Assembly (NCBI GenBank): GCA_023853785.1
Contig: JAJIRX010000784.1
Coordinates: 1 to 64,000 of the forward strand
Direction of reading: 5' to 3'
Origin: Psilocybe azurescens
Lineage: Eukaryota > Basidiomycota > Agaricomycetes > Agaricales > Agrocybaceae
DNA length: 64,000 nt
The position numbers and the translations under genes are program-made. Below are positions 1-12,007 of the stretch, piece by piece (position 1 is the stretch's first letter; each line of letters opens with the position of its first letter). The notes beneath the pieces were generated by a model. The model was not told the DNA's origin, ran no database searches, and saw nothing but the letters and a program-made list of their open reading frames with translations.

Positions 1-961
1 TCTTCAGTATAAACCGTTGAACTCCTCGCCACTCGTCGACTCACCTGAAAGCCCAAAGACGTCACCCGCGGCCGCGGCGCAAGCGCGTCGCAAGTCTCAA
101 TATAAGGCCATGTTTTGACGACACCGCTGTTTTCTCGTACTGCCACTGCAGGGGCGTGAGTTCAACGCAGGAGGAGTGGCTCGTCGTCTACTGCTGCTGT
201 AGAGACTGATCCACAGAAGTCGTTTCTACGGGGCAGGCTGCAAGCTCGGTGTCTTGAGCGGGCTTCGAAGGCCCGGGAAAGGGCTGTTCTTAAGACAAGA
301 CAAGCCAGCTTTGGGCCCAGTAGCGATGACCAAGCGATGGACGATGATGATGGTGAAGAGGATGACGATGACATCATGCAGGACGAGGTTCGTCTTCGGC
401 GTCTCGATGTAGAAAGTAAAGAAACTTACATTTCCCACCCGTCTAGCTTTTCCGAAGAATCGTGGCCAACGCAAGTAGGAAACAAACCCACTCGTACAGG
501 CTATCTTATGCTCAAGAAGTAGGGTCTTCTTTCGACCCGGACATAGAAGACGTTAGCTCTTGGGAGGCAGAACTATCAGGTTGGTGACATTCTTCCTAGA
601 TTTTGCAACTCCGTAAGACTGCCAATTCACGATAATGTTTCTAACTGCCACTTTTTAGCCGCCAACTCCGCCGAGTCCCGAGGAGACACGATACCGTATG
701 CTTCGACCTCGAGGGCTCTTCTACTGCCTTCTCGTCATGGCCGGAGTCCGAAGAGTTTGAAGAGGATTTTGTCACCCTGTGGACCTTGACGACGAGGAGC
801 TCGCAGAATACGCTGAAGAATACTATGCTCATGAGGCAGTTGCTGACTTTGAAGACCTGCCTGAAGAACTTTTAGGATGGACGGGCGACGTGGACTCTGA
901 ACCGACAACTCCGAGTTCTATTCAACGGGAAATAGTGGAGGATAGCATGGATGTGTCTTAG
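1..961 (+). CDS. Acidic protein, RPA-interacting-protein-like, 5' end outside window
   Basis: Four exons can be spliced by eye: about 2-111, 171-387, 447-579 and 676-961, with GT-AG introns between them. The frame is already open at base 2, so the first codons lie outside the window. The product has a Ser/Pro/Ala-rich start, then a basic stretch with CLERASKARERA, which resembles the N-terminal motif of RPA-interacting proteins. A long Asp/Glu run and the stretch DELFRRIVANASRK follow, and the protein ends in an acidic tail with EYAEEYY. Proteins of that family import replication protein A into the nucleus, but I see none of the C-terminal zinc-binding cysteines that the animal members have. 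The last exon needs one extra base in the C-run near 776-778 to join its two acidic halves. The gene is convergent with the Derlin gene. The coding call is fairly secure; the family name is tentative. Confidence 0.5.
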
Positions 962-1305
962 TTTCTGCCCCCTGTTTCGTTTTCTGCGTCTTGCCATCTT
1001 ATTGCTTTCAATATTGTTTTCCAGGATTTCGCCAAAGCACTCGCATATCTATCCTATTCCATTGCTTACATTTCTGTTTCTTATTTGTAACATAAATTTT
1101 GAATCCTGAGTTTAAGTGTCCAAATTGTACCTATTTAAATAGTTTAATCAATTTTAGCTTGTCGCAAGGTGTTACCCAACCTACCCAGCGAAGAACAAAA
1201 GGGCTTTTAGAGATAATTATAAAGTGGATCCAGGAGTTCTTCGGCTTGACAATTGAATTAGAGGGAATACGCGCCAAGAACTCTGTTCGCTCCTTCAAGC
1301 TCATA
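962..1305. other. Convergent 3' intergenic spacer
   Basis: This stretch lies between the stop codons of two convergent genes. It is AT-rich and holds only short shadow frames. It presumably contains both 3' untranslated regions. No gene or repeat was seen. Confidence 0.5.
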
Positions 1306-2223
1306 CTAATCCCGTCGGACTGTCCTCCCTGCCCGGCGAGTCTGTCCCAACAGTTTAACCAGCCATTCCGGTGCGCGAGCGTATCTGGCCAAACGAATCT
1401 GCGTTGCTCCCCGCCCCTCCCAGACGATCCACCACCATAAGTGGCCGACAATGGCTCCTGCAACAGCGGGCGCAGCGTGCTTGGGGCCGCCTAAGAACAG
1501 GTCGAATCCAATTATACCAATTGGGTAGTATATGACAGGGATGGTGAAAAACCGTAGAGGGAGGTCTTTGCGCCGGGTTCAGCAAAAGGCGGCCTGAAGG
1601 TAAACGATGCAGAGAAGGAAAGGACGTGAGAAGCTCTGAATATTCAGATGCCATGTAGTAATCTAAGATGATGATAAGTGAGGATTTGAAGGACATTGTG
1701 ATGATGAGAACGTACAATTATTGCAAAGCACGCCCAAAAAGTTGCCATACGAGGTCTGCAGGCGACTGAGGGTATGATTTAGTCTCGAGGTCTTTCATTG
1801 TGCGACTGGTGACAAGTGGAAGTTTTGCAGTTAGCATATCAACCAAAAAAGGGGAAATTGACGCACTACAACATCGAAAATTCGAAGAAAAGTTAAATCC
1901 CCTTCCTGGTGATACACTAATGAGCCATATTGTTGGATGTCATGAACTGGCGTTTACCATATGCATTTCCAGAGAAGAAGGATGTATATAAACGCCATAA
2001 CTGTAACGACGACCAAGAACAATCAACTTCGTTCGATATCATAAGACCTTCAACACACCTGGAACTTCCTGAAGACCAAATCCCTCTGGAACGTCATTTG
2101 CGAATGATCGACATATCTGCCTATTTCTGCTAGCGTAACCGCCAGTGCGGACCCAGAGATGAAGCGGGTCACTGGTGGGAGTTTCATGATGTCCGAGCCC
2201 AGTTGGTCCACGAAAGTAGGCAT
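1306..2223 (-). CDS. Derlin (Der1-like ER-associated degradation protein)
   Basis: Derlins are rhomboid-like ER membrane proteins that help move misfolded proteins out of the ER for degradation. The start is MPTFVDQLGSDI, followed by the family motif PPVTRF. After an intron comes LWRLYTSFFSGNAYG, matching the conserved WR...TSF element. Then come KDLETKSYPQSPADLVWQL, PFAEPGAKTSLYG and IPVIYYPIGIIGFDLFLGGP, and near the end the diagnostic GAIVGHLWWW. The stop is at 1306-1308. Splice signals are good, yet three breaks occur in short homopolymers (plus-strand A-runs at 1547-1551, 1584-1587 and 1736-1740). With otherwise intact motifs, base-call errors are likelier than decay. It is divergent from the GT61 gene across a 690-bp promoter region. 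Identity is confident; exact exon edges are not. Confidence 0.75.
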
Positions 2224-2913
2224 GTCGGGAGAGATCCTGTCAAGACGCTGATATCCGTGTGTAGGTCCTGGTCGGGATGAAGAACAAAGGTTTGCTCTTG
2301 GGACCTTTGCTCTTCATGAACATTGCTTGGCTGCGAGTTAATGTTGCCATCACGGTTGATGATTTTGACGAACGCGGAACCGGGTACCTGTCAAATTAGA
2401 TTTAGAGCGCGTCCTAGCGCGTCCCGTGACAATTCGGGATTCAGACGACGAGAAAGTCTCGGTTACATTCAACCTCTTGTTTTCCAACAACGAGGTTGAT
2501 GAGGGTTGATGCCAAATCTCACCTTGAACTCATGGCCTCTGCTCTTGCTCTCTTCTACTTATTTACCTCTCAATGAAGAGCTTCGACTTTTCTGCCGACA
2601 ATTGTGTTACTGTTTAAATTGCCGACCTTTCTCATCTTGATTCTTCGGTGGCTTTCGATAGTCAAAATCAGGGTCTCCAAACTCGAAGTTGTCTGGAATA
2701 GAGTGGCTGCCAAATCTATCGAACGTCGGTATGGGTCTGAATTACGCATGGCTCTATTTTGGATGAATCCTATGTTGGCGAGACTGTTCACATGTCAGCA
2801 ACAAACACTCTCACTGGGTACAACACTTCCTCGACTTGAACATGAACAGTTCGAGGTACCATTTTGTCTCCCACACTTTTTATTCTTTTCTTTCTCCCTC
2901 ACACACATGCATT
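2224..2913. other. Divergent promoter region, Derlin / GT61
   Basis: This 690-bp spacer lies between divergent start codons and must hold both promoters. Short frames on both strands overlap each other and carry no recognisable domain. A pyrimidine-rich tract precedes the GT61 start at about 2875-2905. No clear TATA box was identified. Confidence 0.4.
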
Positions 2914-5076
2914 ATGGCTCTGCGACGCCGTGAGCTACGATGCTGCTTTCTTTTCTTCTTTATCGCCGTGGTGCTCGTCTCAAGCCTTGCGTTCGGATCG
3001 GGGTATCTTCACCCTCGATTTGGTGATCTCTCTTTTCCAAAATTTGATACGCCTAACGGGCTCGGGCCCCGAACCTTCATCTCAAGTCGCTGAGGAGTTC
3101 CAAGACGAGGACACCCAAATGCCAAATACGAAGACAACTGTGCAACCAGCACCCTTGTCGACCGCTATCTTCGGCGAACCAGCATTACTCGGTTCTATCG
3201 ATGTAAATAATGAAACCACAATCCCCGGGGGCGCATATATCCAGGGTGTTACAGTTTTAGACAACCTATACATGAGAAACGGGACTTTCTTCGTGCTAAC
3301 TTCCAATGCGTCCAAATTTCCATCAAGATCTGATATGATTGCGAAACCATTAATCAAAGCAGAAGGCATTAGCTTGGAACCCACTGATCAAGTTTCGTAA
3401 TAATTTAACCGCTTTCTTCTCCTATCTAATTCTGCATCTTTCAGGATTTGCAGTTCTTGCCACTTACTACTGACGTCCTAGGAGGACGCGCCATTCGGAT
3501 TGATGGGGTTTCCGTCATTGTCAACGACCCTCCGTCGACAATGAACGTGGGTCTAAATGAAATTATGAGAGAGCTGTCGTAATCTCAGCATATACCTGCA
3601 GAACTTCTACAACTGGTGGGGCGAGATTATTTTGGGTCTTGGCGGGTGTATTCCAGGCTTGCCTTGGAAGAAAAATCTACGCCATACAACTTACCTTTGC
3701 CTACCAGATTCATCTTGCCTGTGCGTTATGCGTTTTATTGAAGGATTTGCTAACTAACTTCGCTCTAGGCCGTCAGTCGAGGAGAATGGCGGGACGATGC
3801 TAAGATGACAGGACCGCTCATGAGGACAGCCTTCTCTCACATTCCAGTCGAGCAATCTGATTATTGGCAAGATCTTGTAGAAATGGAGACGAGTGTGGTA
3901 TTTGAGCGCGTGGTGCTCGTGAGTCGCGAAGCAACCTACAGGCAGTAAGTTCAAATGCCATAACGCCCTTCGCATGCTTCGCGAGAAGCGCTTTCTGACG
4001 TGTCGAACTCGCCCCATGCTCCCCATCGGAACACGTTTCCCGTTCTCGAACGTGTTGCTTAGTCCAGACGCAGGGCGGTGGCTGAAAATGATCAGCGGAG
4101 CGACGAAAATCAATGTCCCGGGCGACTTCTGGCAACCCATACGTGACACGGTAATCCGAAATGTACTGGGCTCCATCCCAATTTTAAACGAAGTTGGCGC
4201 GGTCGTAGGGCCCTCTGTGGCCGGGCCGTCGACGAAGCCTGTGGTCACATATATCTCCCGCCAGGACTCAGCTCGAAGGCTCGATGAAAAAGATCACGAA
4301 GGCCTCATTGATGCTCTCCGAGCGCTGGAACAGCGGGGCATCTGCGAATTCCACGTCCTGGAGATGGAACGTGCTACGTTGTCAGAACAAATACGTCTTA
4401 CAGCGAAGAGTACGGTGGGTGTGGCGTGGCGCTCGCGCTGTATGAGTCTTAGTGACTGACCGATGCGTCCTCGACGACTGGAATAGATTCTCGTAGGTGT
4501 TCATGGGACTGGGCTGACGGTTAGTAAGCCCCTCAGCTGAGAAGGTTCGATGCCACTGAGCCTTTATTGAATTCGAACGCGGTGCCATTTAGCATCAACT
4601 TTGGATGGCACCTTCTCCCAGGTCGACGCTGTTAGAAATAGTTTGGCCTGAGGGTAAGCCACCATATGCCCTCTAACTAGACGATTAGCTCACAAGACTT
4701 ATATCCAATCTCACAGCGACCGTTTTTGACCATGAGATTATTGCGAGGAATTTGGGACATAAGGTTTGCTGTGGTCATTGCCATCCTATGGCGTTTAACT
4801 GATGTGGTGCAAAAGCATTACGCGGTATGGAACGATAGTTTAGTAACTTACTTGGAAGGAAGTAACTATAAGGTCGGATCTTTTCTATGTTCTCATTTTG
4901 ACTAGCTGAAGCTCCTTCCCTACCCAGGGAGTTTATTACGGAGAAAACTTTGACAGTAGTAAGTGTTCTATCTTATTATGCGCGCTTGAGTGTCACACCC
5001 TTCTCCGGCTGTAGATGCAATTCCGGTGTATGGCCCTGCTGTAGCAGAAGCAATCAAGGCTCGCCTCTCAATATGA
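2914..5076 (+). CDS. Glycosyltransferase family 61 (DUF563) type II membrane protein
   Basis: GT61 enzymes are Golgi glycosyltransferases that add xylose, arabinose or GlcNAc to glycans; the donor here is unknown. I can splice about twelve exons: 2914-3022, 3087-3391, 3445-3546, 3602-3720, 3769-3944, 4063-4414, 4487-4519, 4593-4653, 4717-4763, 4816-4872, 4928-4958 and 5015-5076. Residues 1-9 are basic and about 10-27 are hydrophobic, giving a signal anchor. Family motifs appear in order: NFYNWWGEII, WRVYSRL, TGPLMRTAF, VGVHGTGLTHQLWM (split by an intron), FDHEIIARNLGHKHYAVWND and a C-terminal PVYGPAVAEAI. One base appears to be missing in the T-run at 3630-3633, between GEII and GSWRVYS. The motif order and splice sites otherwise fit a functional gene. 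Confidence 0.82.
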
Positions 5077-6216
5077 GTGACGAGTGGGCCAATCAGATAT
5101 ATTTGCCACATCTAAAGCTTGGCAGTCTTATGCCACCTTGCGGTCTTCAAAGAACTTTCGAGCAGGTCATATCCATGAACTTTTGAATCAATAATCTCCC
5201 ACATTACTCCACACATTATATTTTTACTCACCGATATCTAGTCTCTGAGCAGGCCGCCGGCGAAGTCTACTTGCGAATTCAATTCATTCCTATCTGATTT
5301 AGGGTCGCAACCATTTAAAAGTCGGACCTTCCGTCACCGTGAAAGTGGGTCAAGAATTGATATGGATCACGATGGATCACTTCAGCAGAGTGAATAGATT
5401 CATTGACACATCTATTCGGTTGCTTCACTCTGGTGCGAAACCAATTTAATCAACTCCAAAAAATAAAAATAGACAAGAATTGTTTATTCCTGTGAACGTC
5501 ACTGAATCAAACCGTCACTGTAAATTTCATCTCATCGATAGTACTGGTATTCTTCCTCACTCATAGCCTACCTCCTTCCAGAATGACCACCCTTGAAGAT
5601 GACATTGCGCCGCAGATCATATGCATCTATCAGCTTCCGGTCCCTTTGACTTCTATCAAGGATTAATATACGACTATCCTTTCCCGGCATCACTTTTGGC
5701 AGCCCTGTGTGTCAGCGGATATCCTAGTGGATCCGCCATCCTCAAGTAAGTAAATAACGCAGAAATTGCTCAAATAATTATTGCCACTACCTCCTATTAC
5801 TTTCTTGCAAAGGAAAAGTATGGTTCAATCTTGGTAGCACAAGATTATTTTCCTTAGGGAACGCTTACCGAGCGCGTATTTGTGGCTGTGAACCTAACTC
5901 AGAAGGGAATCAATTGGCCTCAGGGGAACGCGTGGGTATCTCCGGCCAGGTCAGCAATTTTTTCATCTTTTTGAGATACGGTTTTTGGATATTCTAACTT
6001 GCCTCAATGTCACGCCCAAAGCTAGCTCGGAGAGTTATACGGGCTAGATTCCTTCATATAAATCCAATCAAGGCATCTTCCGCAGTTGTCGCGTCTTCCC
6101 CTCTTCAACATTTTCTCTCCCGTACGTATCTCCGAGGATAACGTCTACGCTATAAGGTCGATGGCTTGTCCTCATCTTTGAATCGTACACGTTTCTTACT
6201 TATCTTCGTTTTAGTC
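5077..6216. other. Intergenic region, no supported gene
   Basis: This 1.1-kb stretch lies between GT61 and the amidase. Short peptide-like stretches occur (for example around 5255-5290 and 5325-5430), but I cannot join them into a reading frame with good splice sites. They could be remnants of a decayed gene. The 3' half must hold the amidase promoter; no TATA box was assigned. Confidence 0.35.
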
Positions 6217-8355
6217 ATGCTCTTTTCATTATTTCCCTCTGCGCACCAGGTTGCATGGTAAGTTCGTTTATCAATAACCGCCCTCGAGGCCCAATTTGAC
6301 TCATCATGTGGGCTCTTTTTGCAGCGCCTGGAAGCAGAATGAGCGGCAGTCAAAGATTGCCTCTCTGCCTGCTATTTACTCTACACCACTCTCCTCATCC
6401 GAGGAGAAAATCCACGCTCTTTCAATCTCCCAACTCGTTTCTCAATGCCAGTCGGGTACAATTGCACCGTCTGCCATCATGATGGCATATGCGAAGAAGA
6501 CTCTCCTTGCTCAGCAAGCAACAAATTGTGTTGCTGATATCATGTTTGAAGAGGCTTTGCTGATACCTCCCGTCGCTAACTGGGCACCTGGAGTTGATTC
6601 GGAGTCCGTCAATGATGACGCGATTCGAGAGCGTTCGCTACTTGGCGTTCCTGTTAGTATTAAAGGTGTGACATGCACGCTGCTGGACGCGGCGCCCCTC
6701 TCGAATCTTGACTAATTTTCATTTGCTTGATCTAGACACTGTCGATATAGAAGGTCACGATTCCACGGTCGGATTTTCGAGTAACGTCGGACGCCCTGCA
6801 ACAACTTCATCAGCTATAGTACGCTTACTGCAGGATGCGGGTGCCCTAGTGCATGTAAAGACCACTGTTCCGACCGGCCTGATTGCTATTGAGACGGCTT
6901 CCGATGTTTACGGCCGTACGACCAATCCATACAGCCCCGCTCATAGCGCCGGTGCATCAACAGGAGGCGGTGGGGCTCTTGTGGCTTGTGGTGGGAGCAA
7001 AATCGAAATCGGCACCGACTTGGCTGGAAGTGTTAGAATACCAGCCCACTTTTGTGGAGTGTGGACGCTGAAAGGAAGTTCCGGAAGATTTCCGTCGTGG
7101 GGGACTAAATCATCGATGATGGGTTTGGAATCAATTCCGATTGTAGCTTCTCCTCTGGCAGGCAATCTCGCTGACTTGCGGGAGTTTTGGAAACGGGTCG
7201 TTTCAGCCGAACCATGGCAATATGATCACACAGTGGGTACTTACTCGACTTCTTAGGGTAGATAACGCTAACCATATTCAGTGTATTCCTCTTCCATGGA
7301 AAGACATCAATTTACAGGACGAAGGCCGCAAATTAAAGTGGGGAGTCGTACGGGATGATTGTATGTGATTATCTTTCATTATACATTTATGTCTGACATT
7401 CTCCAGCGTCACTTCCCTTAAGTCCCGCTTGCGAACGGGCTCTATCAATGGTTATCTCCGCCCTCAAGAAGAAGGGTCATGAGGTCGTTGTCTTGTATGT
7501 CCACTTGTTCACGCTTTATGGCACCGCGCTTTATCATACAATATCAGCCAGCCACCTGACATGACGGAAGGCCTGAACATAGGCAATCAGCTTCTTTTCT
7601 CAGATGGAGGTACGTTCTCGATTCATACAGGTTTACCATCTTAACTCATATTGCGCCTTGAGGCCAACAAATCCGGAACGCTCTGAACCCTGGCGACAAA
7701 GTTACCCCTGCCACAAAGGCTGTTCTAGATCTGTTTAATATCCCAAAGCTCATCAAGAAGATTCTTGCGTACTTAATACGTTCCAGTGATCCGGCTTCCA
7801 GCGAACTCCTGAACATTATGCACACGAAGACAGTAGTCGCAGACCGGGATAACGTTGCCGCCAGAGACATCTATAGAGCCAAGTGGCACAAGAAATGGAC
7901 CGAAGAGGGGCTCGACTTTGTTCTAACATCGCCCATGCCCACACCAGCCATCGAAAACGGCTCGTCGCTGAAAACGACTCTTATGAGCGCTGGATATCTG
8001 TTTTTGTTCAGCCTGGTGAGTACCTATCATGACGTATGGCTCTTTTTCGTCAGGATTAACAACAGGAACAATTTAGCTCGATTATACGGCTGGCGTGCTT
8101 CCGGTCACAACAGTCGATAAAGCACTGGATCGGCTTCCCGATGACTTCACTGCATCTGATGAGTACAAACGCTTCTCACCCGTCGCCAAGATCGCATGTT
8201 CTGTCTACGATGCTGAAAAGATGCACGGCTTACCCCTGGGCGTACAAATCATAGGACGAAGACTTGAAGAAGAGAAGGTACTGGAGGGTATGCAGGTGAT
8301 AGAGACCGCACTGCGCGAGCAAGGATCGTCCTTCGTCAACCAAGTTAAATTGTAA
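6217..8355 (+). CDS. Amidase signature family hydrolase (fatty-acid-amide-hydrolase type)
   Basis: Amidase-signature enzymes hydrolyse amide bonds with a Lys-cisSer-Ser triad. The spliced product is about 560 residues, normal for fungal acetamidase or FAAH-like members. Exon 1 is 6217-6257 and exon 2 is 6325-6665. Exon 3 (6736-7232) carries most of the catalytic core, and further short exons end at 8355. The catalytic Lys is in VPVSIKD, across the exon 2/3 junction. The cis-Ser loop reads GASTGGGGAL in place of the usual GGSSGGEGA but keeps the first Ser. The nucleophile loop is GTDLAGSVRIPAHFCG. The C-terminus has HGLPLGVQIIGRRLEE, typical of the family. No frame breaks were found. There is no clear signal peptide, so it is probably cytosolic. 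The start MLFSLFPSAHQ was chosen because its exon joins in phase; an upstream start is possible. Confidence 0.88.
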
Positions 8356-8989
8356 ATCTTAATCTTCTCTTCTTGGACATTTGATCGCTTTCCATCGCTT
8401 TATTCCTTGCGAATTTTCTATTTATTGATTCCTTTGTTTTACTTATTCCTCAGCTCGGCTTCATCCCCATCCCCATCTCCATCTTCATCGAGCGGGATGC
8501 CATACAAGTGATTCTTTTCGTTCATTTTGGGTTCCTGTGCTATATCAACTTCCATTAACCTTCTACATTTCTTCAATACGTAGCCCTCTATCACTCGCTC
8601 ATTCATAAACTTTATTCTTATCTGTTGCCTCTTCGAATGTGGATTTTCTGTATTATCTGGTTTTATTGTCTGTAAACTAAATATTTGATGCTTATTAAAT
8701 CACCAATAAATCACTGTATCTCGACGTAACAAATATCACTACCATGGTGGAAGTACGAGATTGTTTGAGTTTCTGAACTGGTGGTGTAGATATTTCTTCG
8801 CCAAGGATCTGGGTGACCGACAGTCTCCAACAGTTGATTGAACCCAAGTCGACTGACCTCAGTCTATTTATAGACCGTTACGAGCGCTTTCCCTCACAAT
8901 GACGAGAAAAAGAATATTGGATTGAAATCGTTAATTGTACATAGTATGTGAATCGCAATAAAAGTGCACACAAACTCGAGCCAAAATTT
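8356..8989. other. Convergent intergenic spacer, amidase / AA9
   Basis: This stretch separates two convergent genes. It is T-rich after the amidase stop and holds presumed 3' untranslated regions. No coding sequence was seen. Confidence 0.5.
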
Positions 8990-10443
8990 TTACAGGCATT
9001 GAGAGTAGTATTCTATGAAAGCTGTATCAGTCTAGTTCAACAAAATCTCTCGGATTAAACTTACGATTCGAAACGGTGCACTTGAAAGGAGCGATGCTAA
9101 AATATTTGTTTTAGCCTTGATATTCGAGAGAAAGAAGAAAAACGCACCAAGCAGTTCCACCGGTCCAACCTTGTCCTCCGCACTGTCCGTATTGTGCAAC
9201 TGTTCCAGCTGAAGGAACAGGGGTCGAGGCAACAGAACTTGATGTTGGGCTGGCTGGTTTAGTGCTGGTGACTGGCTTGGCGGTCGAAGAAGCAGGAGGG
9301 GATCCTCCGGAAGCCTGAGGATATTAGATTAATAAATGATGATTAGATCAGTATGGAGAAATACAATTACGTTGGAGCCGTAGAGAGCAGGTCCTGGAAT
9401 TGGGTAGGTGGTCCTAAAATAATGACTTAGCACATATGTATGCATGAAAACATGTGAGCCAGAACTTACATGGTCTGGGCAGCGTTTGAGTAGATATCAA
9501 CGGTCACTGCGTTCAAGCGCCTTGTAAGCAGACAGAAAACATCATTTGACTTTGGAGCTTACATCCTGGGTCACTGTTGCTGTAGCCACCTGGGAATGTC
9601 ACGAGTTCAGCAGCAGTTGGGGCGAGGCTTCCTCCACCAGTGATGGTAATCTGAGCACATTCAGGGTACATTTGCTGTAATCCAATTCTTGTCAGACAAA
9701 AATTATCATGTAATGGTTGGGGGTGATAGACGCACCGCGGGCAGGGAGTGAATGGCAATGGTTTCAAATCTGATCATGTAGCTACCGCTCGGAACTGTGG
9801 ATGGGATCGTTGTTGTCCATGAGCTGTTCTGGTTAATCATTTGTCCAGAGCCCCATGTGCCAGCGTAGACGGTGCCAGACAAAAGACCGGCTTGGTCGAT
9901 TTTGAACTTTTACACAAGGTCAGACTAACCTGAAAACAGTGCATATTCGACATACCCATTTCAATGTAGCAGCATTTACACCTGTGCAGGTAGTCCCCGG
10001 GCATTGAGCAAGGTAGGTAAGCTACAGATTTAACATCAGCACTTGACGACACTTCCAGTGAATTTGACATACCATAGGGCCGTAGGGGTGAGGCCACACT
10101 TGATTCCAGTAGGCAGTGATCTTAGTACCAGCCGCAACCGTCGCAGTGAGTTGAAGAGCGCCTGATGTTCCATCGTCATTGCAAGCAAGTTGGGAAGATG
10201 TCGCATCCTGGATGGGGTTGCTATACGGTTGAAATAATTCTTAAAACCACAAGAAGATTTCTTTTAAAATAGAGTTACTCACTATGACGACCAAGGCCTT
10301 TGAATGGACGTCTGCCCGGTGGGCGAGTTGTATGGCTGCCAGCCGTTGTACCACTGGCCGCTCCAAGAGTAGGACAAAACGCCACCGTGTCCGGCGACGC
10401 TTTGAGCAGCGAGAAAAATAGCAAGAGAGACGAGTCCAAACAT
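8990..10443 (-). CDS. AA9 lytic polysaccharide monooxygenase with C-terminal CBM1
   Basis: AA9 enzymes are secreted copper enzymes that cleave cellulose or hemicellulose oxidatively. The start MFGLVSLAIFLAAQSVAG is a signal peptide of 18 residues, and cleavage leaves His19 as the mature N-terminus (HGGVLSYSW), the first ligand of the copper histidine brace. The second His is in WPHPYGPMLTYLAQC, and the axial Tyr motif is QMYPECAQITITGGGS. A Ser/Thr/Pro-rich linker leads to CBM1: VAQYGQCGGQGWTGG, then after an intron APFKCTVSN, then after another intron EYYSQCL and the stop at 8990-8992. Two introns therefore split the CBM1, and the ORFs alone hide it. About eight short introns are present and none breaks the frame. 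The start at 10443 is preferred over an upstream in-frame Met because it begins the signal peptide. Confidence 0.93.
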
Positions 10444-12007
10444 TTTTGTACTTGGCACAGGAAGAGAATGCGGAGACACTGAATCCAGCTCGACAAGTTG
10501 CGGCTTTTAAGCTTTCGAAATTTGATTATTGAATCGGTTATTTCGTCGCGTAAATTTCGCGTTTTTAACCAGGCTCATGACACCCATTTCAAATCAAACA
10601 GTATGAGTACTATTTTTATCGCCTAGGCGGGGAAATAGAGCTAGAAGTTCACAGAAGTTAGCTCTGCTGGTGGGACGGATAATCGGATTTGGAAGATACG
10701 TTTTGAGGACATCATAGCTACGTTGAGCACCGTGATAGCCAATGAACGCTGCAATGACTGGATGATGGATGAGGTCACTCATCCGGCAAATATCCGAGGA
10801 TTATGGGTCCTCCTGGGTCCTCATCCATTCGGAATGATGAGCGTAGGAAAAAGCCTTCGCCCAATTCTATAAAAGTCCGTTTGCCACATGCAACTTGCCA
10901 GAAAATAGATTTCGAATGCTTTAACAGATAGTGGGTCTAATCATAGGTATCGGATCATCCACTGGCATACGACGAATAAAGATAGCCCATATGTCTTTTA
11001 GGTGAAGTTGGGACTTTATCGGTTGAACTGAGAGATGCATGGAGTCTGTCAGCGTCTGCCGCTCTACACTTTGCACCCGGTTCAGAAATAGACGAATAAG
11101 CACTCCACAGCTGACCTGATCGGCATATTATTGAATTCCAAATCAGTGGACATGTGGGGTTTGATAGTTGCCACTCAGTAAACATTCGGGAGGAATCCCG
11201 AACCGTGACCGTATCTCTTTCTGTCTCTAAAATGAAATATCTGTAGAGGATTGTGGCCACCGACATATCAGACAGACCAACCTGGGTTTTTCAATGTCAA
11301 TATTACACCGTGACCGTCTGCACCGAATGGTTAACGAAGGCGTGTTCCTCGTTGTCTTGTTAATCATGGCCACCGTAATCCATGTGATGACATCGGTGCC
11401 GGTACACGTTGGGTGCGATGCGCGCTCATTCGGTCCCGAATCAGAATAGGTATACATACTCACACCGCACTCCGTACTCACTGGTGCTCTGAGGTGCTCT
11501 GTTATTGGAGTTACACAAAATTTTAGTTGCATAGAGAGGAAGATTAACGATGACATCAACGTTTCAAATAACAGCGAGGTCCGGAGTGCACTGCTCACTA
11601 TATTACTCCTTAACTCCTGAAGTAAATTCCATAGCGTATGAATTACCCTGGTACTAGGAGATTGTGTGACAGTCTTCTGTTACTCATCAGGCCTATTCCA
11701 AAGCTTCACAAATAAGACTGCGGCGTATTGCCCAAATTGAGCATTAATACCTTACTTGTAACATGACACTAACCACCAAGGTACCTAGCGCGTCCGCCTT
11801 TTATAACTTGAAATTGGTATTCAGGCTTTAAGGGTGGCTGTATTATTCTCTCAGAACAGTGTGTTTATTGAGTTTCAGTATGTCCTTTCTGTATTACAGT
11901 TTCCCAAGTACCATCCATATTGGCGCTCTTGCTTCAAATATACGACCTTCATGCTTTAGCAATTCAAAGATTTGAAAGACCCTGAATACCGGAGTTTCGG
12001 GTAACAT
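10444..12007. other. Intergenic region, AA9 promoter side
   Basis: About 1.56 kb lies between the AA9 start and the 3' end of the next minus-strand gene. Frames here are short, mutually overlapping and without recognisable domains. A weak TA-rich element (TTAAAAG on the minus strand, near 10504-10512) lies upstream of the AA9 start. No other structure was seen. Confidence 0.35.

Noticed and set aside
1099..1440. Plus-strand open frame of 113 codons
   Set aside because: It overlaps the minus-strand Derlin coding sequence and has no domain.
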